The notes below the pieces were generated by a model that had not been told where the DNA came from, did no database searches, and saw only the letters and a program-made list of their open reading frames with translations. A DNA stretch of 64,000 bases from Brachynemurus nebulosus (lineage: Eukaryota > Arthropoda > Insecta > Neuroptera > Myrmeleontidae), in NCBI GenBank assembly GCA_035578155.1, contig JAPWDM010000001.1, forward strand, positions 75,210,972-75,274,971, read 5' to 3'. This document shows, one piece after another, positions 1 to 12,410 of this stretch (within the stretch, counting starts at the first letter, position 1; every line of letters begins with the position of its first letter). A program made the position numbers and the translations under genes.

Positions 1-750
1 TTCTGCCATCTCGCACCAACCTAAGTCCCAAATTAACGTTAATGTAAGGGATGTAATAAATCATTATAAACCGTATAAATTTACATTATTCTATATTCAT
101 AAATTATATATGAGAATGTAAAAATCAGCTGTATAATATCTACGAATTTTATTCTGTGATTTAATGGCCTGTATGGTACAGGCCATTACATTGATCATTT
201 ATAAAATAATTGACTAACGTTTTCTAATAATTTTTATTTACATGGTTTGTGATTTTGTGATTATTTTATTTGATTTTATTAAATTATTTATTTAAAACAA
301 TTTACGTAATATTTTTTAGTGGCTTTTAATTTGCGCAGTAATGTTAAAATTATTGTTTCTGTGTTATAATTATGTGTGTTACTCTGTTATAAGTTATGTC
401 TTAATTAAAAATTCTACACACTATGTGTTAACATCATAGCAACTTTTACTATAACTTTAACGATCGATATCTCGAAAACTAAGGCGAATTTCAAAATTTT
501 TTACTCTATTTTTTGCTTAGAATGCCAAAATCTATTAGACCCGCTTGTCAAATTTTGTCGCTTCGGATATCGTACTCTCCCCGATTTCAGTTCTATTTAT
601 TTAGATTAGCTTAAATAAAATGTTGAATAATAGGTAAGCTAAAAGTAAAATAAGAATTTGTAGATGTCTTATATCGATTTTTTCTGAAGTTACAAAATTA
701 CTTTCTATTTATTTAGAATTCATCCCTCATCATCAGAATCTAGTTCATAA
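1..750. other. Non-coding AT-rich flank
   Basis: No gene is supported here. The only structure seen is at about 466-523, where ATATCTC and TTTTTTGCTTAGAAT occur 42 bases apart; the same pair recurs inverted and at similar spacing (44 bases) at about 2033-2095, on the far side of the transposase pseudogene. These may be subterminal inverted repeats of that transposon. Confidence 0.4.
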
Positions 751-1776
751 TCTCCATCTGATGATAAAAATCAACAACAACGCCCAAAAATTTATTTCGA
801 GCGGATTCATCCATTCGAAAAATACGATGAAGTCAGCTTCAAAATCAGATATCGATTTTCGAAGGATTGTGTTCAAGCTATTCTTGAACTATTAGGAGAC
901 GATTTGGAACCAATAAATGACAGGAATAAGCCAGTGTCGGCAATTAATCAACTTCTAGTGGCTTTACGATTTTACGCAACTGAAACCTTCCAAATGTGTA
1001 TTGGCGATACATTTAATATAAGTCAACCTACAGTTAGCCGAATTGTGCATAAAATATCACATCGTATCGCCTTACTTCGGCCCCAGTTTGTGTCAATGCC
1101 AGCCGATAGAAATAGCCGAAACAAAATTGTTAATAAATTTTATAATATTGCGGGATTTCCCAATGTATTGGGTGCTATAGATTGTACACATATACCAATT
1201 GCATCTCCTGGTGGAGAGTATGGCGAAATATATAGAAACAGAAAAGGATGGTTTTCTATTAATGTATAGATGGTGTGTGATGCCAGCTTAAAATTTTTAG
1301 ATATTGTAGCAAGGTGGCCGGGTTTCGTCTATGACGCAACTATTTTTAATGACTCGATATTACGAGCCAAAATGGAAAATAATGTATTCGAGAATTTTTA
1401 TTTACTTGAAGATAGTGGGTATGGATCTAAGAAATATTTATTGACTTCATTACTACAAGTAAATAATAACAATGAAAACAATTATAATGAATCTCATAAA
1501 AAAACAAGAAATGTAACTGAGCGAGCATTTGGAATGCTCAAACGTAGGTTCCCCTGTCTTGCCACGAAATTACGGGTAAATTTAAATAGAATTCCGGCAA
1601 TAATTGTAGCCTGTATAGTTCTTCATAATATTGGATTAGAAATGAATGAAGATGAACTCCCAGCAGATCCTAATATGGAAATACCCATAGTAGAAGATCC
1701 TGCAGGAATTATTGAGAATTGTGGCAGAGAAAATAATGCTGTTAGAAATTCCATTATTAGGGATGTTTTTGGGTAG
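751..1776 (+). pseudogene. HARBI1-like (PIF/Harbinger) transposase, one internal nonsense codon
   Basis: Harbinger transposases are DDE nucleases that cut and paste elements with 3-bp target duplications. The frame is open from 751 (a TAA precedes it at 748-750), stops at TAG 1267-1269, and continues without a shift to 1776. Seen motifs are GAIDCTHIPI (first Asp, codon 1180), YRNRKGWFSINV just before the stop, LLEDSGYG (second Asp, codon 1411), TRNVTERAFG (Glu, codon 1519), RRFPCL and a C-terminal CIVLHNIG. The catalytic triad is therefore all present and the single lesion sits where the family usually has Gln (CAG to TAG is the simplest explanation). A Met start is not evident; the N-terminal part resembles the family's FSKD region near residue 30. 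Family assignment is strong; activity is not expected unless the stop is read through. Confidence 0.9.
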
Positions 1777-2979
1777 TTATTTAAAAATAATATGTATATT
1801 AAAATTCAAAAAGTACATTTTTATATATAGTACAGTAACTGAAGCATTTGGCTACCAATTTTTTCGGATGGGATGGATTGGCTTGAAATTTGAACTGCAG
1901 CTAGGGAGTGACCCAAGAAACAAAAGTTATATAACGCCGATGTGTGCTTTCACCCTAAGGATGGAAGCCACCCTTTCTGGCGGTTGGAAATTTTTTTATG
2001 AAAAATAACCTCACTATTCGATAGAGGGTAAAATTCTAAGCAAAAAATGTTCTATAAGAATTTTTTGTACAATCAATACTTTTTGAGATATTGGCGCCTA
2101 AATGTGGTCATTTTTAACCCAAAAAATGCATGTTTTTGAGGGATTTTTTGCAAATATCTCAAAAACTACAAGTTTTACACAAAAAATGGTCATATGTAAA
2201 AATAAAGATAATTAAGTAACAAAGAGATTGCGTTTTTTTTTATTTTTGTAGGTAGAATAGAAGCCGAGTTATATGACTCCTTGAATTTGAAATCGATTTT
2301 GACAATAGCTAAAATCGAAACTTTCAATGTCATTTGGCAGAAAAATTAAAGGTTTTTTGGAAAAAACTCATATCATATTTTTTAAAGTACTTAAATAGAC
2401 CTTTATTTAGAGCTGTAGTAAAAGCCATTAGTATAAAAATTAACGGAGTTACATTCGAAACAAAATGGTTGTCTTGATTTTTGAGAAAAAAAAATCGGTT
2501 TTAAAATTAATTACTTGACGGCAAACATTGAAATTAAGCGTAATCCGTCACCAGTTTACTTTGTTCATATATAAATAATAGGTTCTGGGAGTTTGAACGG
2601 ATTTAGAAGCTTAAATTCGAAAAAATGTTTGATTTACTCTTGAACAGAAAATTTAATTTTTAAAAAAGTCACTTTTTTTTAAAAAATATTTTAAAAACTA
2701 ACAAATTTAGGAAAAAAACTTATAGAATAAAAATTGTAGATTTTTTCTTGCTGAAAAGTTTGCTTTTTTTCATTTTCGTAGGTCTAAATTTGACTGAGTT
2801 ATGATCGTTAGAAGCTCAAGATAGAACACGAGTAATACCTTTCCTAAGCCCTTTAAACTTACAAATCTGAAAATTGAAGAACTCAAAAAAATTGTAAGTC
2901 ATAAGACTTAAAGTGCTTAAAATTCCCTACCAAATGGTTTTTTAAGCGAATTGATAACTTAAAAATTAAAAAAGTTATA
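1777..2979. other. Non-coding repeat-like stretch
   Basis: No coding potential that I trust. It is A- and T-run rich with recurrent 'ATATCTCAAAAA'-type phrases that also occur in other repeats in this window (16.3, 18.2, 36.3 and 41.4 kb). The segment 2033-2095 is the inverted partner of 466-523. Confidence 0.4.
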
Positions 2980-3961
2980 CACAGAGAAAAAATTCCAGTA
3001 AAAATTACTGAGCTGCCTCCGGTAAACGAGTCTTAAGTGACTAGTCCGTAGGAAATTATTAAGCAAAAATATAAAAAATGCGTTTCAAACATTATTTTTT
3101 ACGATTCATTTGAAAATTTTTCCTGTACACCTTAAGAATTTTTCCTATACACCTTAAGAATTTTTCCTATACAGCTGCGTAAAATTCGATGGGCTAGTAA
3201 AATTTCAAGTGGACACCGGGAAAATTTACTTAATTTTTTGTAAAATTATCTGGACATATGAATAATTTTTACTGAGTCGTTATGCATTTGTTATTTGTCA
3301 CACACCACTGCATAGCCAAGCATCACATAAACTGAGAATAACAAGCATGCGCAAGCAAAACAAGCATGCGCAATAGCACCGAGCATTGTCTAACACGGCC
3401 AACACGACTTCAGACAGCAAGTAACCAGAGGACTCCCCAGTTTGTTGGTTTAGTTGTTCAAATGTTCAATAGCCAAGGTGACTGGATGTTTATATAGTGT
3501 TATTTTTTTTATAATAAATTTTTAAAACAAAAAATTGTTGTGTTTCATGAATTTTTGTTTAGTTTTGATATGTTAATTAAAATATGTTTTTATACAAATT
3601 ATTGTAATGTGCCTATTGTTTTATCATGTAATATGTCAAATAAAGAATTTATATATTTTTTTCCACAAATAATAAAAAACCACAAAAAATTTTTTCTATA
3701 TTAATAATTTGATTTTAATGCTTACCCTTCTATCAATATCCTTTTAAACTATTTTAATTCAATTATTTATTAATAAATAAAAAAAAAAGCCTTATTTATA
3801 AATAATACGGTAATTTTTACTGGGCTATAGGATAATTTAAAATTTTTACTATAAATTATCGTATTTTTTGCTTAGCCTGTCACTTATGTCCGCATTACCA
3901 GAGAGCTCAGTAATTTTTTACCAGAAATTTCAGTAAAAATTACTGTATTTTTTTCTCAGTG
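2980..3961. mobile_element. TA-flanked TIR element (MITE), 982 bp
   Basis: The left end reads CACAGAGAAAAAATTCCAGT and the right end is its inverted counterpart (CTCAGTG). The similarity runs inward about 100 bases, including AGTAAAAATTACTGAGCT, AAGTGAC and TTAAGCAAAAA or its match. TA dinucleotides flank both ends (2978-2979 and 3962-3963), as in Tc1/mariner-type target sites. No transposase frame is present, so it is non-autonomous. Inside, at 3119-3176, a phrase containing CTTAAGAATTTTTCCT repeats in tandem. Confidence 0.75.
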
Positions 3962-4140
3962 TAGTAAAAAAACCAATTTAAATAAAATTAACTAAATTTA
4001 AATAAAACGGTAAAAATGCAATTTCTTTTATGTTATGTAGACGGCATTGATTTTATCGGATTACCAATCTATTGAAATTGATCTGTCTGGAAAATTTTTT
4101 TAACTAATGCCTAAAAAAAAATAATAGCTGGAATAATTTA

Positions 4141-4589
4141 GGTCCGATTTACATTAACGCTCTGTTCTCACTCCGATATCACTCCGCTCCAGGTTCGATA
4201 AAATATTCTTACACAATAAACAATGAGTGTATTCACATCATCGCTCTGATATCGGTCCGATATCAGTCGCGGTTCGCTCCCGTTTCATTGCCACTCCAAT
4301 ATCAATACCACTCAGGTAATATTTTATTGGAGCGATATCAGACTTGTTATGGCTTGTACCTATAGTGTAAACACTTTTTTGATTCCACTCCACTCCGCTT
4401 GCATTCAGTTGTTATGAAAAGATATTTGTATCGAACTCAGACCGAACTGGGAGTATACCCAGAGTGGCATTATAATGTGAATAGAGAACGAATGGGTACC
4501 AGCATGATATCAGCACTGTAATGTGAACACAACAAGATTATATCGAAACGGGAGCGTAATGATATCGGAGTGATAATGTAAATCGGGCC
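4141..4589. mobile_element. Harbinger-type MITE with TTA target duplication, 449 bp
   Basis: The ends are GGTCCGATTTACATTA and the inverted TAATGTAAATCGGGCC, directly flanked by TTA (4138-4140 and 4590-4592). Three-base TTA/TAA duplications and G/C-rich GG..CC termini are typical of PIF/Harbinger. The interior holds many GATATC-centred motifs, mostly CTCCGATATC or CGGTCCGATATC. It encodes nothing and would need a transposase in trans; the pseudogene at 751-1776 is of the right superfamily, but I cannot show a direct relationship. Confidence 0.75.
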
Positions 4590-4609
4590 TTAATAATACT
4601 TTTAAGAAG

Positions 4610-4726
<117 letters not shown>

Positions 4727-4769
4727 TAGGTCTGTCAGACATTAATTATCAAAATATGCCAGACAGACC

Positions 4770-5200
4770 GATTGTTCAGTAAAATATATATAACTTGCTA
4801 TAACATATGTAAATTTCAGCGAGGTGTTATGTGAGGTAGATTTGACATTATTTTCGGCCATTTCAAAAATTTTTTAAAAATAAAGTTTAACAAAAACTTA
4901 AAGGTCTGGCGGGCATTTCCTATTGTCGGCATTAGTTACTATCGATTTAGCTTTTTTAATTTGGGGTGTTTTATCCGGTATGGTTTTGTGCTATCGGATC
5001 TTGGAGTATACCATTTCAATTACATTTAAAAATAGGCTAACCAATAGTTAGTAATTTATGGAATTAAAAACAATGGTGAATAATAAAAAATATATTCGCA
5101 AGAATAAAATTTAACCTTTGGTTTACTAACTAAGAGATAAGCCAATCTTGGTGAATACCAGCATAAAAGTCTTCCAAAGTATTTCCTCAAATATATCTCA
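4770..5200. other. Non-coding stretch
   Basis: I see no gene, RNA or clear repeat boundary here. Confidence 0.4.
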
Positions 5201-6580
5201 CAAGTAAAGGTCCTGAGGTCGGATCTATCGATTGTGATGAAAATTAAATATGTTTTAGAACACGAAAAACTAAGAGACACGTATTTTTTTTATTGGCGGA
5301 AAAACGGTTTGAAGGGGTGAAATCGTCCTTCGAAAATTGGGGTAATAATTTAATTTTTCAAATATCTCGAAACCAGTAAGAGATAGAGCAAAAGTTTAAA
5401 TTGGCGATATTGCTCTTTTTTAAAGAGCTATCTATTGATCTTGTAACGAAATAGAACCTCCACCACCGTGATTGATGTATTTTGGTGTTTTTCGCAGTGA
5501 TTTCCGTGAAAATCCGTTTAGATTTCCATAATTTTCCGGGTAATTAAAGTAAAATTACAGTTAACGAATATCGACAAAATAATGCCATTGACACAACAAC
5601 GCAGTTATGTCAATTGCATAGCTTGATTACAATAAGACTCGTTGGTTGTCTGTTGTGACGTTATTGTCAATAAGGGTCAAATTTGCACTTAATGTGTCAT
5701 TTTATAAGTTGAAGAATAATTTATGATTTTGTTGTGACACAAATTTCTAAGAAACACAGGCTATTGGAAGCATGGAAATTCGGTTATTGGTTAAAGTTTA
5801 ATTAATAATTTTGTCCTTTTCCCTCCTATAGATTTTATCTCTTTTTAGATTTTTCTAGAATGAATTTTGAAATATATTTTGGAAGGCACAAACAAACAAA
5901 AATTCAATTGCATTTTTAACTCAAAGCTGTTAACATCGTTTAAGCGTGCCACGACGGCTGAAATACATTAAACACTTTGCAACCGTATCGAACAAGCGTA
6001 TTACCGAGGTCAATCCGGAATATAGTTATAATTAAACACGTTTATTGTTTTATCGTCGAGTATAATTCGCAATCTAAGAACACAAATTATTGTAAAGTGT
6101 TGTACAAATTTTATCCACGAGTTAATTAAATAAAGTAATTAAAATTAAAACGTGTTGTTAATTACTTGGCGTATTCTCCTGCGACCGTTGGATTAGAAAC
6201 CCAAAATTCCTCTGCAAGAAACGAGTAAACAACATCTGTACTCGAGCGCAAACTTCGGCAACAATTGCCTGGCATCCTGGACAACAAAATAAATCCGAAC
6301 GTCGCTTCGAAAATAAGTTATTCGAAACCCGCCAGCGAATTGCACGCCACCAGCGAACATTCACGACATTACAATATGCAATTTGTTCAAACAGGAGTTA
6401 AAATTTGGGGGTTAAAATTTGAGTGTTAGTTTTACAAAAAGGGGGTAAAAAATAAACAATATAAGAATTTTGTTTACAGACTTAAAATCTACGTCAAAAA
6501 ATATAATTGACTTGTTTTTGCTCAATGTCCTAATATTAAGTCTAGGAGTAGTTAACTAGGGGGTGACTGTGTCGAATAGT
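5201..6580. mobile_element. Copy of a 466-bp TIR repeat, split by an LTR-like insert
   Basis: 5201-5441 matches the left half, and 6374-6580 the right half, of the complete element at 32371-32836. It starts CAAGTAAAGGTCC and shares the central phrases CGGAAAAACGGTTTGAAGG and AGAGATAGAGCAAAAG. The right TIR is not recognisable in this copy. The two halves are separated by 932 bases (5442-6373). Confidence 0.65.
5442..6373. mobile_element. Insert with LTR-like ends (possible solo LTR)
   Basis: The insert begins TGTAACG and ends CATTACA, the TG...CA pattern of LTRs, and interrupts a recognisable repeat. It contains AATAAA-like sequence near 6128 and encodes nothing convincing. I could not find a clear target duplication (left GATCT, right ATATG), so a solo LTR is only the best guess. 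Confidence 0.35.
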
Positions 6581-6904
6581 CGTACTACTTAGGTAGTTCA
6601 AGAAGTTCTTCTTAATGGAAAATAGTTTAAGACAATTAGAATAACGTAGAAATGAAATTCAAAATTCAGTTTGAGAAAGAATGGAGAGGGAGTGAGGGGG
6701 TCTTAAATTACATACTAGTTTACATATACTCATTTTTAATATTAACACACTGACAGTGGGTAATAGTGTCACAACTAAGTGGTTCTGAAGTTGGATTATC
6801 GTATGATGTAAGGTTAATATAAACTTAATACTAAATAACCCTAATACTAATAAAAATACCCCTGTCGCAGCATCTGCATAACATAGCGAATTTCGAAATA
6901 TTGG

Positions 6905-7905
6905 GCACTGGCGGATCTCATCTAAGACCTGTATCCATTTAAAATAATTCAGCTTTCTAAGAGTGAAAAGATTTTCAAAATCAGTTGAGTAGTTAATTTT
7001 TGGCGCTTTTTCGCAAAAGGTGCTTGGCTAAACTAGTTTAGCTTTCTAAAAGTAAAAGAATTTTCAAAATCGGCTAGGTAATTTATTTTTGGTATATTTG
7101 GGACCCAAGACCCCGAACGGACTTTGTACAGCATAGTGCTATCCACCTAAAATAAGTTAGTTCCCTAGCAATGAGAAAATATTGAGAATCGGTTCGGTAG
7201 CTTATTTCTATCCTATATAATATAGGATATTTTATCTTTCTAACAGTAAAACTATTTTTAAAACCCGTTGTGTAGTTTTCTATGCCGCATTTGCATCCAC
7301 AGGACAGTTGTGGATATTAAATAACATACTGTACTTATCTAAAATAGTTTACCTCTGCAATAGTGAAAAAATTTTCAAAATCGGTCAGTTATTTTATTTT
7401 TGACACTTTGACACTTTGGGTCCGATGGACTTTGACGGACCTTACATAACGTAATCTATAACTATCTAAAATAGTTTAGCTCTCTAACAGTGAAAAAATT
7501 TTCAAAATCGGTCGGTTAGTTTATTTTTGGTGCTTAAAAGATCCCAGGACTCTGGCCGACCTCATACAACATATAAGCTAAATCCATCTAAAATAGTTTA
7601 CCTCTGTAATAGTGAAAAAATTTTCAAAACCAGTCGGTTATTGTATTTTTGACACTTTTAGATCCAATGGACCCTAGCGGACCTTACATAAGGTAATCTA
7701 TATCTTTCTTAAATAGTTTAGCTCTCTAACAGTGAAAAAATTTTCAAAATCGGTCGGTTAGTTTATTTTTAACACTTTTGGGTCCCATGGACCCTGGCGG
7801 ACCTTACATTACGTAATCTATATCTGTCTAAAATATCTAAAATAGCTTAGATCTTTGACAGTGAAAAAAGTTTCAAAATCGATCTAGTTCTTTAAAATTT
7901 TTCTA
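6905..7905. repeat. ~110-bp minisatellite
   Basis: About eight diverged copies. The recurrent core reads AAAATAGTTTAGCTCTCTAA, then CAGTGAAAAAATTTTCAAAA, then TCGGTCGGTTA, followed by a variable GGACCTTACATAACGTAATC part. Early copies are more diverged than those between 7320 and 7850. Confidence 0.8.
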
Positions 7906-8495
7906 TAATATTTATCTTTCTATAATATTTAATAATATTATATCATGACATTACCTTCATTATCTTGTTCATTTAAAATTCAATAAAAAAATTAAAAAAA
8001 TCTTCATTACACATGCTTGAAATATCTGGTTAATTTTAATTTAAAAAAATGAGACAGAGATATGGTATTTATAATACATAGATTTTGAATAACTACCGTT
8101 TGTTTTACGTAAAAGAAATGAAATTTTTGTATATGTTATAAGCAACTGAGATAGAAATATAAATTACTTATTACAATGACAAAGAGATCAAAATACGGCA
8201 AAAGTGAAAATTACGATTTTCTCGAAAACTACTTAACAGAAAAAAAATTATAAGAACTTTTTCTTTATAATTTTTTTTTCCTTTTCAACGATGTAAAAAT
8301 CGAACTGTAGATGTCGTACAACGATGTAGAAATCGTCTTATGATAGGATCGAATGATAAAAAATGGCCAGAAAACCTACTTCTGGGCATCCGACATGTCT
8401 GGCTAACGAACTTAGCCAAGCCAATTCAGAATCCAGTCCGCACACAAAATTCCATAAGCGTTAGACGTTTCGTTCGAGAGTTATCGTGGGAACAC

Positions 8496-8625
<130 letters not shown>

Positions 8626-8758
8626 TTTAGTGAATATCATTTTCGTATTCTAGGGACCTCAAAACATATTTCTGCCATAGTCCCGGACTCAGATTGCGTC
8701 ATGACACCTACTGTAATAGCTGAATTTCGAGTTTTCGAAATTCGCTAAAAATATTAAA

Positions 8759-9072
8759 TTTGGATAACGCGAAGGTGCAAACGGAAAGAGCTACAAATGG
8801 ATACAAACGAATCTTTATCGAATACCGTTTACAAATTTTGATGTTTAAATACAACTAAGCTGTATAACTTATTTTTAAATTTTCGAAATTCGGGCACCAC
8901 GTTCTCGCTGTTATATTGAAATAGTATAGCAAATAATTGTATTTAGCTGTTATGTTGAAATAGTAGATTGAAATACTATTTAAAGTTATAATTACTTTGT
9001 CTAATTTCACTGTTAAAATAATTTTATTACTTAACGCGTTTTAAGTCTGTCGACTATATAAATGACTATTAA
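8759..9072. repeat. Dispersed repeat, also at 23875-24160
   Basis: The segment from TTTGGATAACGCGAAGGT to AAATGACTATTAA is shared with 23875-24160 at high similarity. On the minus strand it contains TGGTGCCCGAATTTCG, which has the form of a tRNA primer-binding site, so it may be the end of an LTR element in reverse orientation. That reading is tentative. Confidence 0.5.
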
Positions 9073-9381
9073 CACTTTCAGTCTCGCGGCTTCGGCATCC
9101 GAAAATAAACGAAAAAGCCGCAGAGGCCGATCGTGATCAATGATTAATTGATTACGCATTATGTATATATGTGTGCGATTTACCACACCGATGTGTTTAT
9201 ACTCAACTCACAACACCAACACACACTACTCTCTTGGTTTCTATAAAAAATTTTAAAATAAACAATATAAATAAAAGTGGTAATTTGCAAAGTAAAGTCT
9301 TTTTATTTACTAGTATTAAATATAAAAATTAATAATAATAAAAGTATTTGTTTTTTTATTTATTTTTACGAGGTTGGTATC

Positions 9382-9677
9382 TTGTAAGACACTACAGTTT
9401 TCCAAAATTTTATCTATTTTTTAATGATTTTTGTTATGGTTAAATCAGTAATTTCCTGTATATATTCCATTTTGTAAATAATTTTCTGATCAAAATCATA
9501 TAAATAGGACAAGACAACACACAAAGTACAAGTCATTAGTATCAAAATTGTTAGTTAGGTCAGATTTACAATACGCGTATGGTAAATCTATTATTATTTA
9601 TTATTATTAAATAAAATAGTTAAATCAAATTTCTATTGTTTTTATTCCTTTTGAATCAGACTATTTGAATCTAAAGT
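9382..9677 (+). repeat. 5' LTR of errantivirus 1
   Basis: About 296 bases running from TTGTAAGACACTACAG to AATCTAAAGT. It is repeated near the other end of the element at 19530-22810, where it starts AGTGTAGGACACTACAAC and ends AATCTAAAGT. An AATAAA lies near 9610. No clear target duplication was found. Confidence 0.75.
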
Positions 9678-9689
9678 TCAAAATTCACG

Positions 9690-9860
9690 GACTGTGCTGT
9701 TTGGAAATCCAATACGCGAACCTTCAACAATTGAAGCGGACCCACGGATCCTAAGGCAGTCACACATTCAACGGATAATATGAATTGTGTCGTTTTGTAA
9801 TTCAATACGAGAAACTTCAAATGGAAGCGGATCCACGGAACCTAAGCCAATTTAATTCGT
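9690..9860 (+). repeat. Tandem duplication in the errantivirus leader
   Basis: Two ~85-base units, each with an 'AATACG(C/A)GAA' core followed by GAAGCGGA(C/T)CCACGG, lie between the LTR and gag. Confidence 0.5.
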
Positions 9861-9937
9861 AAAGCAACCGTAAGTTTTTAAACACATATTGTTTTTCTGC
9901 ATTTGATTTTCCATCCATTTTTCCACACCTTTTTACA

Positions 9938-10385
9938 ATGACTGAACAACACAAGGTAACCGAACAACTCTACCCAAGTTTATCAGAACCCGATTCAGAC
10001 GAAAATTTGAAGAAACGTTGAATTTAATGACTTCGAAGAGACTACTTCCCCAACATGAAGGTTTCTCTAAATTTTCTCGCACAGTTGGTCACACACTTCA
10101 ACGGGGACCCAAGCGAAGTAGCTAATTTTCTTGAAAATACCTCAGCCGCATATGAACTTACTAATCCTTGATAAAAACACGCAGTAACGCTTCTAATAAT
10201 AACAAAAATCGGCGCTGCCGCCGCAGTAAAATTAAATGGAAACGTAAGCTCATTTCAAAAACTTAAACAACAAATTAAGCTCCTATTTACTCCACAGAAA
10301 ATTTGACTTCCTCATGGAACAACTGGGAAGCATTAAACAAAATAATTATGTATCCCTTAGAGAATATTACACACGAATCGACTAA
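9938..10385 (+). pseudogene. Errantivirus 1 gag, N-terminal part, broken
   Basis: Starts ATG at 9938. Gag-like residues such as LVTHFNGDP and FLENTSAAYELTNP can be read, but several stops and frame changes interrupt it. Gag would form the particle core. The reading frame resumes in the fused segment that follows at 10386. Confidence 0.6.
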
Positions 10386-11024
10386 CTTACCAATAAGTGC
10401 ATAAACGCACTTAGTAAAGATTCCAGTAATTTCTCTATAGAAAGCGAAAAGAAAAGTATTCATCGTACAACACTTAGGCGTTTTGTATATCATTCTAGGC
10501 CTGAAATTTCCCAAATGCTTAGACACAAAGTTTTTCACTCTATAGGCGAAGCGTTACAATTAGGGATAGAAGAAGAAATGCATTTAACCGCGCAAGACAT
10601 TATACATAAAAATAAAAATATTGCATATTACTCACAAACCTGGAATGAGGCTGAAAGAAATTACAGTGTCATAGATAGAGAATTACTAGCAATTGTTAAA
10701 TCAGTTAAGCATTTTAGACCATATTTATTCGGTGTAATGTTCACCGTCGTGCCAGATCATAAACCGTTACAATGGCTTATGAACTGTAAAGATCCAAGTT
10801 CAGGCCTTGTACGATGGAGACTAAAACTTTCCGAATACGATTATAAAATAAAGTATAGGGAAGGTAAAACCAACCAAAATGCCGATTGCCTTAATCGCCA
10901 GGTACTATTCAATTACGAACTCGATCAACTGAGAGACGATCAAACCTATGAATCATTTAAAAAATATTATAAAAATTTAAGCGAACAATTACAATTCAAT
11001 AAAGTTAACTGTCCACTAGAATAA
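10386..11024 (+). pseudogene. Errantivirus 1 gag tail fused to RNase H by internal deletion
   Basis: One open frame of about 212 codons. Its first 66 or so residues are gag-like (SRPEISQMLRHK, LGIEEE), then it passes directly into reverse-transcriptase-associated RNase H: IAYYSQTWNEAERNYS, IDRELLAIVKSVKHFRPYL, LVRWRLKLSEYDYKIKY and NQNADCL. The gag C-terminus, protease and the whole RT are missing, with the joint near 10585. The deletion left the frame open, giving a chance fusion ORF. A functional role is not supported, but it is the longest intact frame of this provirus. Confidence 0.75.
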
Positions 11025-12410
11025 CTTAAAATATTAGTCTTATTTTTTTCCTCTAATAAGAGTAAAAATAATAGATTTTCATCATATATAAATGAAAGTT
11101 TCTTAGTCAGCCAGTCTCATAGACAATTAAATGAAGTATACATGATAAAACACCGACATAATAATAACAAAATTTATCTATTGTTTCCACGAAACGATCC
11201 ACAGGAAAATATAACTCGTGAAAATCTTTTTTAAATTTTAAAAACATTATTTTTATTATTAAGAAGAAATAATGAATATAAAATTCATATTTTTGATGTC
11301 ACTAAACTCACCAGCAATTTAAAATTAGAATTTTTCGAGCGGGTTATAGTACTTAAATATTGATAACAGAATTCGAACAAACATTGTAACAGGAAATCTA
11401 ATTCACCCCAAACGTTCCGAAATACCACAAATTCTAAAAGACTCCGAACTTGCAGGGCATCCCGATAGCAAAAGAACATGTAAAACTATTAAACGTAATT
11501 ACTTTTGGAAAAACATGAAGCAAGAAATAGAGAGATACGTAAAATCTTGACCCACTTGTCAACAGGTGAAGCAAACAGCCCATAAACGGCCAATGGTTAT
11601 AACTACCACAGCAAAAAATTTTAATGACAGCATTGCTCTAGACATCATGGGACTCTCCCGAAACACAATCAGGGAATAGGTTCATTTTAACAATTCAGGA
11701 CGAATTAACAAGGTTTGTTCAGGCTTATCCAATTAAGGAACATACAGCTGAAACCACCGTCATACATATGTTTAAATATTTTAGTACCTTCGGCTATCCA
11801 AACGCCATTTTAACCAATAATGGAGCAAATTTTACAGCGGATGTAATTAAAGAAATCAACAAAATATTAAAAATCAAACACAAACTTATAACCTCTTACT
11901 ATTCGTAAACTAACGGCGCATTGGAACGAACCCATAGTTCAATCAAAAATTTCCTTCGTGCCTACATGCAAGATAACCCGAATACATGGGACGAGTATGT
12001 GTTATTGGCAGCGCGCGCCTACAACACACACGTAAATAGTTCCACAAACGAAACCCCGTATAAACTCGTATTTGGTGAAGAACCTAAACTTCCAACCTCC
12101 ATATCATACCTGAAAGCATACCCACCTATAACCTCTTGTTAAAGGATATTACAAATAAATTCAAATCTATACGTGACAAAACCAAAAGAAATCTGTTGCT
12201 AGCGAAAACTAATTCAAAAGAATATTATGACAGGAACACGAAAGAAACAGATTTCTTTGAAGGGCAAAAGATTATTTTAAGAAATAATTTAGCGAGAAAC
12301 AAAATAAAAATTAGAACCCTTTTACTTAGGTCCATACGAGATTGTGCAGGTCCGTGATAACCAAACCGCGACAATAAAAATTTCCCTAAACAAATGCGCA
12401 CACATCACTT
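11025..12410 (+). pseudogene. Errantivirus 1 integrase, frameshifted
   Basis: Integrase of an insect endogenous retrovirus (Metaviridae, errantivirus group). Visible pieces are the zinc-binding C..C (SCPTCQQ-like, near 11550, with the first Cys codon now TGA), the first catalytic Asp in LDIMG (codon 11641), TNNGANF where Asn (11816) replaces the usual second catalytic Asp, and GALERTHSS with the Glu at 11924. A stop at 11906-11908 and frame changes separate these. The C-terminal part (12136-12357) is open but in another frame. The D-to-N change plus the stops make it inactive. Confidence 0.8.

Noticed and set aside
5056..5280. Short minus-strand frames in the first copy of the 466-bp repeat
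   Set aside because: The corresponding frame is not maintained in the complete copy at 32371-32836.
6905..7905. CRISPR-like repeat-spacer array
   Set aside because: The whole ~110-base unit repeats with gradual divergence; there are no unique spacers and the context is eukaryotic.
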